A stretch of DNA of 64,000 bases from an uncultured Bacteroidales bacterium (lineage in GTDB: Bacteria; Bacteroidota; Bacteroidia; Bacteroidales; Muribaculaceae), in the NCBI GenBank assembly GCA_902800715.1, contig CADCFN010000003.1:186001-250000 (forward strand). The letters run 5' to 3'. Below are positions 7,882 through 14,731 of the stretch, in pieces. The position numbers and the translations under genes were made by a program. Under the pieces are notes generated by a model that saw nothing but the letters and a program-made list of their open reading frames with translations, ran no database searches and was not told the origin of the DNA. Every line of letters begins with the position of its first letter. Position 1 is the first letter of the stretch.

Positions 7882-9366
7882 TCATTGTTTATTAAGTGCG
7901 ATGCGGGCCTGGAGTTCCCAGGTGCGGATGCGGTCCTTGTAGAGGTTGTTGCGATTCATCTTCTCGACATCGAGCGAGGCATCGCTGTTGTCGTCCCAGC
8001 GGCGGCACAGATACACGGGGTCATAGACGCGACCAATCTGATAGTAGCGTGAGATATTCAGACCCAGAGCGTAGTCCTCGCCATAGCTGGTGTTAGGAAT
8101 CTTCACCTCACGCAGCACGGGGGTATAGAACGCACGGGGAGCGCCCAAGCCATTGATGCGCAGGGCATTGTTGCGTCCGTTGCTGGGAGTCCATTCCCTG
8201 TGGTCGATGATGCCGGGGGGGATGGGATTGAGGTGGATGTCAGTCATCTGGTAGGTACCGACAACCATTGCCACGTTCTGCTCATAGAAAGCGTTAACCA
8301 TCGTCTGCAGCGTGTTCTCGTCCTTGTACATATCGTCGCTGTCGAGTTGCACGATGAACTTGCCGACATTCTGACGATGAGCAGCCAAGTTCCAGTAGCC
8401 GCCGATGCCCATATCATAGTAGTCGGCGATGATGTGGATGAGGCGCGGGTCGTTGTACTCGGCGATAGCCTCACGGGTGCCGTCGGTTGAGAAGTTGTCC
8501 ACCACCATCAGGTTGAACTTGAAATCGGTCTTCTGCTTGAGTACCGAGTCGATGGCGTCGCGGATGGTGCGGATGCGGTTGCGCACGGGAATCATCACCG
8601 TTGCCTCAACCTCGAAGTCGCCCTTGTCGAACTCGATGTGACGGAAGTTAGGCACTTCTTCGCCATTCTCCTCGCGCGTGGGCGACAGATAGCCACCGAT
8701 TTCCTTGAGGTGCTCGGTGCAGGCTTTCTCCATCTCAATCTGGCGGCCACGGTTGCGGGGATCCACATAATCGAAGTTTTTCTCACCGCTCTTGCGGGTA
8801 TCCAACTCGACATCGCTGTAGAGGAACTCGTTGATGTGGGTGATGGCGGCAAACTGCGACAACTTGAGGCGCAGGTCATACAGACCGGCAAACTCGTAGT
8901 TGGCCTTCATCGCCTCGACAGCCTTCTTGAAGCACTTGCCGCAGAAGAACAGCACCGAGCCGAAGTCGAAGTCGTCGCGCAGGCTACCGAACTGGTAATC
9001 GATAACGGGAGCCTTGTCGGCACCCTTTTCGGTCACATTATAGTGGTCGGCGTAGAGCATACCCGACTGGGTATCGTCGCCCAATTTGGCGAAACGCTCC
9101 AGCGAGAAGGGACCCATCTTCAAGTTGTCGTACTTGGTGTAGAGCAACACATAGTCGGCATCGGCACGCTCAGCGATTTCACGCATTGTGGTGGTAGACG
9201 TGAGCACATTGACGGGCACCATTTCGCAACCCTCAACAGGTTTGGGTTTGTCCACTGTGGCGAGCAAATAGATTTTGTTCACCAGTTCCTGACCTTTGAG
9301 GTGCTCGATGGTCTGCGCAGCCTGTTCGGGGCTGACAAACGGGATAAAGCAATTAATTCTTCCCAT
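7882..9366 (-). CDS. Family 2 glycosyltransferase
   Basis: 494 residues. The GT-A fold starts near residue 250 (EATVMIPVRNRIRTIRDAI), with MVVDNFSTDGT and the metal-binding QLDSDDMY motif, and ends with an ED-containing acceptor region (SYGEDYALGL). The first 250 residues are a separate N-terminal domain starting GRINCFIPFVSPEQAAQTIEHL, which resembles a nucleotidyltransferase-like half domain, as if two glycosyltransferase modules were fused. No membrane segment is seen. It lies in the peptidoglycan salvage operon, 117 bp after the amidase gene. Donor and acceptor are unknown, and a role in modifying a cell-wall or capsule glycan is only inference. Confidence 0.85.
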   Translation of the reverse strand: MGRINCFIPFVSPEQAAQTIEHLKGQELVNKIYLLATVDKPKPVEGCEMVPVNVLTSTTTMREIAERADADYVLLYTKYDNLKMGPFSLERFAKLGDDTQSGMLYADHYNVTEKGADKAPVIDYQFGSLRDDFDFGSVLFFCGKCFKKAVEAMKANYEFAGLYDLRLKLSQFAAITHINEFLYSDVELDTRKSGEKNFDYVDPRNRGRQIEMEKACTEHLKEIGGYLSPTREENGEEVPNFRHIEFDKGDFEVEATVMIPVRNRIRTIRDAIDSVLKQKTDFKFNLMVVDNFSTDGTREAIAEYNDPRLIHIIADYYDMGIGGYWNLAAHRQNVGKFIVQLDSDDMYKDENTLQTMVNAFYEQNVAMVVGTYQMTDIHLNPIPPGIIDHREWTPSNGRNNALRINGLGAPRAFYTPVLREVKIPNTSYGEDYALGLNISRYYQIGRVYDPVYLCRRWDDNSDASLDVEKMNRNNLYKDRIRTWELQARIALNKQ

Positions 9367-9414
9367 GATTTCTTTCTGTTTTATTATTGTTTAAAAATTG
9401 ATTTCTTTTCTTGA

Positions 9415-9477
9415 CTAGAGGGGCTAGATTTTCTAGACATTCTAGATTATCTAGAGAAACTGGATTTTCCAGGTTTG
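9415..9477. repeat. Intergenic 9-bp-register array, consensus CTAGATTAT
   Basis: Seven 9-mers in unbroken register: CTAGAGGGG, CTAGATTTT, CTAGACATT, CTAGATTAT, CTAGAGAAA, CTGGATTTT, CCAGGTTTG. CTAGA recurs at 9415, 9424, 9433, 9442 and 9451, exactly nine bases apart, with the other four bases free to vary. It lies between the amidase and GT2 genes. The sister array is at 1573-1626. Confidence 0.8.
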
Positions 9478-9483
9478 GTGGGA

Positions 9484-12400
9484 TTAATTCCTGTTTTTGA
9501 GGTAGTCCATGATGCGGGACACGAGGCTTGTTCGCTCCTGGGCGGTTGTTACCGTCTCGAGCGGGAATCCCATGACCACAGTGCGGTACCCGCCACGCTC
9601 GCTGGCTATAGCGGCAGGCAGTCCGTTCTCGCCGTAGCGCATCCATGTGAAACCGCGGTCATCGCTGGCACGGACGGCATCGGGTGATTCGACTGCGTAG
9701 GTTTTATCATTCAACTTGCTGGTAAAGCTCCATGCACCTGGTGACGACAAGCGGATTTCGGGGCTGTCCACGGTGGTGACGGTGCCGTCGAGCGACGCGC
9801 GCCCGTGCAAGCCCTCAAAGCCGAGCACGTCCTTCACAAAGGTCTTTCCTGCCTCATCATTGTTGCCGGCGGCGTTGTCCCACAGGTCGCTGCCCACATA
9901 GGCACCTGAGAGGAATACGCAGCCTCCTGCCGCGGTGAACTGGCGCAAAGCGTTCTTCAAGCCTGCGGTGTAAATCTTGAATCGCGTGGGCATCAGACCG
10001 CTGCCGGTCTTGATTTCCTTCTGCTTACCCAGAATGAGGTCCATCAGACGGTAGCCCTCGGTGTTGTAATTGTTCTCCAACGCCTGCTGACTGCAAGAAA
10101 CGAAAGAATAGCCTGCATTCATCAGCGCCTCGCCGTGAACAGCGGGATAATCAAAGGTGTTTCCTGCCACGTTCATGGTCTCATGGTCGCTGCGACTGGA
10201 GCCGAAGCCAGGCGCGTCGTCATCTTTCCACTCGATGGCGCGACGGAACTCATACTGCGAGCCCAGATAGTTAATCTGCTGGATGTAGGGCACGCCATGG
10301 TCCTTGTTGTCGTCAAAGCCGGCACGGTCGGGACCGTCGAACCAGTCGGGAGCGCTCACGCGGGTAAATCCGTTGACCACCAGCACATCGCCCTGACTGC
10401 CTGCCGCCTCGCCCAGGCTCAACGTCTCGCTGGGGAAGCTGCGGCCACCGTCGTTCATGGCGATGATGCGATAGGAGTGTATCTTGTTATCGTTGATGCG
10501 CACGCTGTACTGCGGACCGCGCGTCGTGGCGATTTCCTTGAACGCGCCGTCAAGTCCCACGCGCTCACACACGATGTAGCCCGTAGCATCGGCATTGTCG
10601 CTCAGGTCATCATGGGTGGGATTCCAGGTGAGCAGATAGTTGTGCTTATCGGTCTTGGTGATGGCAAACGTGTTGACAGGCAAGGGCTGCACGACATAGG
10701 AGCGATGGTCGCGCTGGGCGATGAACTTCAACATGCCCTTGTAGATGGCGCGGCTCACATCGAAGCGGAACATCGGGTCGAGACCGTATTTCATATCGGC
10801 GAAATTCTGGTGCGAGAGCAGCTCCATGAGCACGGCGGGCACCTCGGGCACACGCGCCTCATAGTAGCTCTTGTCCCACATGCCACGACGTGTCCAGTTG
10901 GGCTCCCACTTGGCGCGGATGTCCTTGACAATCTCGGTTGAGAGCAGGTTGCAGTAGCGGCGCGAGAGCTCACGCGGCGTGCCATTGGCATACTTGCCGA
11001 ACTGCTTGCCATTTGCACGAGTGCAATAGATGAGCAGGGTGCCCACAATCTCGTCGTCGGGTGTAGCGCCCGCATCGGTGTGCAGACAGAAAGAGATGTC
11101 CACCGGCACCTTCAGGCCGCCACGGCCGGGCAGCACGTCGCTGCCGCCAGCGAGGTAGTTAACCCACTCGCCACGGCTGCGGTAGTCATCGGTATAGTCA
11201 TTGATGCCGTGAGAGGTCGAATAGACGCTGTCGGGGAAGCCAGCCCACTGCAGGTAGTAGCGTGAGCCCAGGTGGAACCAGGGATGCTCACCACTGCCGA
11301 TGTAACTGTACTGCACGCCTTCCTTGCCCAGGTATTTCTCGTTTTCCTGTTCGGCGGCAAGACGGCGGTTCTCCTCGGTGGGCAAAGCCACGCGACGCAC
11401 GATGTTGCCCTTACCGCCACCCACCTTAATCGCGTCGGCAGTAATCACGGCATCCTTCACCTCGCTCAGGTTGGACACCTCGACGACCGAATGGTTCATG
11501 CCCTTGGCAAGCGGGAAGGTGCCCAAATACACCCACACACCGCCAGCCATCGTCTGGTCCACACGGAACTGGCGGTCGCCAGCCAGGCTGTTAACGGTAT
11601 AAGTCACGTCACTGGCGCTGTTGGGCAGCGACTTGTAGGAGATATAGATAGCGAACTCTCCAGCCTCGGGCATATCAACGTCCCATGCGGCCTTCGAGAG
11701 TTTCTTCTTGTCCCTCTCGGCTTTGACCATGCGGTAGGTACCCTCGGTGAAGGGATTCTCAAAGTCCTTGTAGGTCGGGTGCAGGTAGGCAAAGCCGCCA
11801 TCCTTGCCAGCCTGCCACTTCTGCTTGCCGTTGTGCTCGCTGTAGCCCTGCTGCGCCTCGCCGCCGTCGTTATCGACCACGACACCGAAATTGTGGGTGT
11901 CACGCTCACGGGCGTTCCACACATAGGCGCCGGCATTCTCCAGCATGGGAATGAGGAAGGGCAGCACATAACTGTGGGTGTACATGTCCTCGACAGTCTG
12001 CATCAGTCGGGCACGCTGCCACTCCCAGCGGTTGAGTTTAGGCTCGAAATACCAGCCGTGGCTAGGCCACATCGCCACGATGTTGCCATCCAGACCGTGC
12101 TTGTAGTGCCGCTTGGCGTCAAGTTCGCTGATGAAGGGCTTGTGGCTGCGCTTGTAGGCGGGCTCATAGTCGGCAAAATACTTGTTGATGTCGTTGCCGA
12201 CGATGGTGATGAGCACCGGAGAGTCGCCGTATTCAGCGCCCAATGCCTCGCGAATCTCGCTGCGCATCGCCGACACGCCCGACTGGGTAAAGGGCACATC
12301 ACCGAAATTCTCGCTCACATCCACCTTGATGGTATCGTTCTCGATGACCAAGGAGCGCACCTTGAGGTCACCCACCCCCATGTGCTCGGGCAGCTTACTC

Positions 12401-12522
12401 GCCACCACGCGCTGCACAGCGTCCTGCTGTTCCTGAGTGAACACTTGCTCCTGGGCGTGCAACGGGGCTGCTACCACCAGAGAGGCTGCTATACTTAACA
12501 ATACTTGAATTGTTTTTTTCAT
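9484..12522 (-). CDS. Exported N-acetylmuramoyl-L-alanine amidase with golvesin/xanthan-lyase-type insert
   Basis: 1012 residues with a signal peptide (MKKTIQVLLSIAASLVVAAPLHA). The N-terminal 120 residues form a sporulation/germination-like domain. An amidase_3-type zinc domain then appears in two pieces: MWPSHGWYFEP near residue 155 with a first histidine, and CLHTDAGATPDDE near residue 480 followed by PAVLMELLSHQNFAD with the expected catalytic glutamate. Between them lies a golvesin/xanthan-lyase-type carbohydrate-binding beta-domain (AGEFAIYISYKSLPNSASDV). After about residue 620 come a fibronectin III-like domain and a C-terminal xanthan-lyase-type domain. Inferred role: periplasmic or surface removal of stem peptides, feeding the salvage operon it heads. 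Confidence 0.85.
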   Translation of the reverse strand: MKKTIQVLLSIAASLVVAAPLHAQEQVFTQEQQDAVQRVVASKLPEHMGVGDLKVRSLVIENDTIKVDVSENFGDVPFTQSGVSAMRSEIREALGAEYGDSPVLITIVGNDINKYFADYEPAYKRSHKPFISELDAKRHYKHGLDGNIVAMWPSHGWYFEPKLNRWEWQRARLMQTVEDMYTHSYVLPFLIPMLENAGAYVWNARERDTHNFGVVVDNDGGEAQQGYSEHNGKQKWQAGKDGGFAYLHPTYKDFENPFTEGTYRMVKAERDKKKLSKAAWDVDMPEAGEFAIYISYKSLPNSASDVTYTVNSLAGDRQFRVDQTMAGGVWVYLGTFPLAKGMNHSVVEVSNLSEVKDAVITADAIKVGGGKGNIVRRVALPTEENRRLAAEQENEKYLGKEGVQYSYIGSGEHPWFHLGSRYYLQWAGFPDSVYSTSHGINDYTDDYRSRGEWVNYLAGGSDVLPGRGGLKVPVDISFCLHTDAGATPDDEIVGTLLIYCTRANGKQFGKYANGTPRELSRRYCNLLSTEIVKDIRAKWEPNWTRRGMWDKSYYEARVPEVPAVLMELLSHQNFADMKYGLDPMFRFDVSRAIYKGMLKFIAQRDHRSYVVQPLPVNTFAITKTDKHNYLLTWNPTHDDLSDNADATGYIVCERVGLDGAFKEIATTRGPQYSVRINDNKIHSYRIIAMNDGGRSFPSETLSLGEAAGSQGDVLVVNGFTRVSAPDWFDGPDRAGFDDNKDHGVPYIQQINYLGSQYEFRRAIEWKDDDAPGFGSSRSDHETMNVAGNTFDYPAVHGEALMNAGYSFVSCSQQALENNYNTEGYRLMDLILGKQKEIKTGSGLMPTRFKIYTAGLKNALRQFTAAGGCVFLSGAYVGSDLWDNAAGNNDEAGKTFVKDVLGFEGLHGRASLDGTVTTVDSPEIRLSSPGAWSFTSKLNDKTYAVESPDAVRASDDRGFTWMRYGENGLPAAIASERGGYRTVVMGFPLETVTTAQERTSLVSRIMDYLKNRN

Positions 12523-12559
12523 ATCGTTCCGTTTGGGTTTTTCTTGATTTCTAATGCAA

Positions 12560-12590
12560 CAAAATTAGTTAAACCAAACGAAAAACCAAA
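12560..12590 (-). promoter_or_regulatory. Bacteroidetes-type promoter of the peptidoglycan salvage operon
   Basis: On the minus strand, TTTG (12587-12590) is followed after exactly 19 nt by TAATTTTG (12560-12567), a full match to the Bacteroidetes primary sigma consensus TTTG-N19-TAnnTTTG. It lies 38 bp upstream of the amidase start. All downstream genes to the window edge are close and on the same strand, so this is the best candidate for the operon promoter. Confidence 0.75.
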
Positions 12591-12651
12591 ACAAAACCCG
12601 CCAAACAGCCCGCTTTACAACATTATTTATGATTTAACTACACTTTTTAAG

Positions 12652-12690
12652 AAAAATCCATCATCTGAAAGGAAAATCTCAGATGATGGA
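12652..12690 (-). terminator. Rho-independent terminator after the second kinase
   Basis: A perfect 12-bp stem TCCATCATCTGA / TCAGATGATGGA (12657-12668, 12679-12690) is followed on the minus strand by TTTTTCTT. It lies between the kinase stop at 12733 and the operon promoter at 12560-12590, separating the two transcription units. Confidence 0.85.
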
Positions 12691-12732
12691 CTGATGACGT
12701 AAATTAGACTAAATGGTAGAGAAAAAAATCGC

Positions 12733-13596
12733 TTACAGCATCTGGTCGCTGTGGAAGGCGACGAGACCCGGCATGGAGCTGAGGACGATTTTCTTCACCG
12801 TTGCTCCAAAGTCATTGGCGACCTCGAGCAGGATTTCGCTGTAGGTTGTGGCAACTGGGCCAACGAAGTTCACAGGATAACTCTTGTAATCATACTGCGC
12901 CACATTGCGCTCAAAGAAACGCCTGAACTCACCAGCGATCAGGTCGTGGACATAGGGGCTATCCAAATGTTCGCTCAAGAAAAACGAATAGTTGCGCAGG
13001 TTGCGGGTTGCGGCGGGGTTATTGAGCACAGCGTCAAGGACCTCGGCGCGCGTCACCTTGTATTTGTCGAAGAAAGCCTCGGTAAGTTCTTGCGGAGCCA
13101 GCCCCTTGAGGGCATCACCCAGGAATACGCGTCCGAGCGCCGCGCCACTGCCCTCATCACCCAGGATAAAGCCCAACGCAGGCACATTCTTGGCTATGGT
13201 GTCGCCATTATAGAAACACGAATTGCTACCCGTGCCCAAGATGCAAGCCAGTCCCGGCTCACGCACCAAAAGGCCACGCGCCGCGCCCAACAGGTCACTC
13301 ATCACCGTCACCGGTGTCTTGAACTGCGCTACCAGCGACGACTCGATGATTTTGTTTTTCTCGGGACCCGAGCAACCAGCGCCATAGAAATAGACGTGGT
13401 TCCAGCGCCGCTTGAAGAATTCAGGCGGCAACTCCAGGCGGATGCTGTGACTGATTTCACGTCGAGTCATGAAGAAAGGGTTCAGTCCTGAGGTAAACGC
13501 ATCGTTCAACACCTTGCCATCCTCAATCAAGGCCCACTCGGTGCGCGTCGTGCTGCTGTCGGCAATCAGTGTAACATTATGACCTTTAATTATCAT
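12733..13596 (-). CDS. Second BadF/BadG-family amino-sugar kinase homologue
   Basis: 287 residues, clearly paralogous to the murK-like protein at 694-1545: it shares ACILGTGSNSC, GDEGSGAALGRVFLGD and the same length. The phosphate-1 loop is unusual: LIADSSTTRTEWALI replaces the DxGSTK of the paralogue, so the glycine and lysine of the loop are changed to serine and arginine. The likely function is an N-acetylglucosamine or related amino-sugar kinase in cell-wall recycling, but the altered loop leaves catalytic activity open; a regulatory or glucosamine-sensing role is possible. It is transcribed alone, with a terminator downstream and a promoter-like -7 box upstream. Confidence 0.8.
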   Translation of the reverse strand: MIIKGHNVTLIADSSTTRTEWALIEDGKVLNDAFTSGLNPFFMTRREISHSIRLELPPEFFKRRWNHVYFYGAGCSGPEKNKIIESSLVAQFKTPVTVMSDLLGAARGLLVREPGLACILGTGSNSCFYNGDTIAKNVPALGFILGDEGSGAALGRVFLGDALKGLAPQELTEAFFDKYKVTRAEVLDAVLNNPAATRNLRNYSFFLSEHLDSPYVHDLIAGEFRRFFERNVAQYDYKSYPVNFVGPVATTYSEILLEVANDFGATVKKIVLSSMPGLVAFHSDQML

Positions 13597-13670
13597 TACA
13601 AATCGGTTAATGAATGTAACTCTATGTTAATAATTCTATAATATCGGTATCCCACCGACATTTGAGACTA

Positions 13671-13678
13671 CAAAGTTA
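13671..13678 (-). promoter_or_regulatory. -7 element of the second kinase gene
   Basis: TAACTTTG on the minus strand fits TAnnTTTG and lies 75 bp upstream of the kinase start. No convincing TTTG -33 box is seen at 17-20 nt, so this is a partial match. Confidence 0.45.
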
Positions 13679-13772
13679 AGTAAAAATTCAGACGGAGGCA
13701 CCCAAATCGCCCATTAATTTGCCCAAACTAAACAATCATTAACACAAAACAACCACTATTAACACAAAAACC

Positions 13773-13804
13773 AAAAAGCACCCGTGGCTCAATGCCACAG
13801 GTGC
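13773..13804 (-). terminator. Rho-independent terminator of hsp20
   Basis: An 11-bp stem with one mismatch (GCACCCGTGGC / GCCACAGGTGC, 13778-13788 and 13794-13804) is followed on the minus strand by TTTTTGGTTTTT. It lies 33 bp after the hsp20 stop. Confidence 0.8.
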
Positions 13805-13836
13805 CTGTAATCTTCCCTGCCAGGGATGTGCTGGGG

Positions 13837-14286
13837 TTAGGCAATCTCGATGACGCGATCGAGTTTCTTCTCTTGCTCGGGAGTGAGCTTGGGGAGCCCT
13901 ATGGTCAGGATGCCATCCTCGACCTTGGCACTGATGCCCTCCTTGTCCACGTTCTCGGGCAGCACGTAGGTCTGCTCATAATTGGCGTAAGAGAACTCGC
14001 GGCGCAGATAGTGATGGGTCTTGCCCTCTTCGTCAGATTTCTCCTCATGCTCCGCTTTGTTCTCAATCTTGACTACCAGGTTGCCCTCGTTGTTGATGTT
14101 GACTGAGCAGAACTCCTTCTTGAGGCCCGGAGCAGCGATGTCCATGGTGAAAGCGGTGTCGCTCTCCTTGACATTGACAGCGGGAGCTGTGGTCACATGG
14201 CGCGGGGTCCAATCCATATCAAACAGGTCATTGAAAGCACTGTCTAACCAATTGTTGCGGTTGTTGCGAATTACAGGAAAATACAT
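13837..14286 (-). CDS. hsp20: Small heat shock protein, Hsp20/alpha-crystallin family
   Basis: 149 residues. An ATP-independent holdase chaperone that binds unfolding proteins as large oligomers in the cytoplasm. The alpha-crystallin domain begins near residue 35 (APAVNVKESDTAFTMDIAAP), with AAPGLKKEF and EGISAKVEDGILTIGLPK, which carries the conserved GILTI core. Family length is normal. A perfect Shine-Dalgarno AGGAGGT (14294-14300) stands 7 nt before the ATG, which is striking because Bacteroidetes genes usually lack strong ones and suggests high translation. It is transcribed alone between terminators. Confidence 0.95.
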   Translation of the reverse strand: MYFPVIRNNRNNWLDSAFNDLFDMDWTPRHVTTAPAVNVKESDTAFTMDIAAPGLKKEFCSVNINNEGNLVVKIENKAEHEEKSDEEGKTHHYLRREFSYANYEQTYVLPENVDKEGISAKVEDGILTIGLPKLTPEQEKKLDRVIEIA

Positions 14287-14470
14287 AGTTTTTACCTCCT
14301 AATTATTTATTTGTTATTTATGATTATTATTAAATTTTCTTGTTCACTAGCGGGGCTGTTGCCCAGCGTTCACTCCCCTATTCAGCAAACCCGATGCCAA
14401 GCGCCCAAAGTTTAAGCACCGTTAAAAAACGCAGCCAGCGTGTCAGGTTTTTAAACTATTTTAAACCAAG

Positions 14471-14491
14471 AAACTGACAAAATGTCAGTTT
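14471..14491. promoter_or_regulatory. Perfect palindrome AAACTGACA-AAA-TGTCAGTTT
   Basis: A 9-bp perfect inverted repeat with a 3-nt loop, 185 bp upstream of hsp20. It may be an operator for a stress regulator or a second terminator hairpin. It is symmetric, so strand is not defined. No known operator is matched with certainty. Confidence 0.45.
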
Positions 14492-14661
14492 TTAACGAAA
14501 ACCATAGTATCCGTCCCATCAGATTCGGCAATTTCAGCAAGAGGCAAATGGTCACCAAATCGGCAATTGCCTATATATGCTTTATTCTCAATTGATTAAC
14601 CATGGTGCCATCTTTTTACCAGACACCAATCATAGCCAAAAAGAGCATGGTTGGACATGAG

Positions 14662-14700
14662 AAAACAGTCCTGCGCTTGGCATGAAACCAAGCACAGGAC
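14662..14700 (-). terminator. Terminator of the amidase/propeller operon
   Basis: A 13-bp stem with one G-U pair (14668-14680 with 14688-14700, loop CATGAAA) is followed on the minus strand by TGTTTTCTC. It lies 32 bp beyond the stop of the T9SS amidase. Confidence 0.8.
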
Positions 14701-14731
14701 CGAGTCTTGTTGAGGTTAAAGAATGGTGATG

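Larger units (their letters stand above)
14287..14731. other. Gene-free 445-bp interval upstream of hsp20
   Basis: Holds the hsp20 Shine-Dalgarno, a TGACA-type palindrome (14471-14491) and the terminator of the amidase cluster (14662-14700). I see no convincing coding sequence. No CIRCE-type inverted repeat (TTAGCACTC) was found, so how the heat-shock gene is induced is not evident. Confidence 0.6.

Noticed and set aside
9415..9477. CRISPR or satellite array
   Set aside because: Units of 7-9 bp without spacers of constant length and without cas genes; these are short register arrays.
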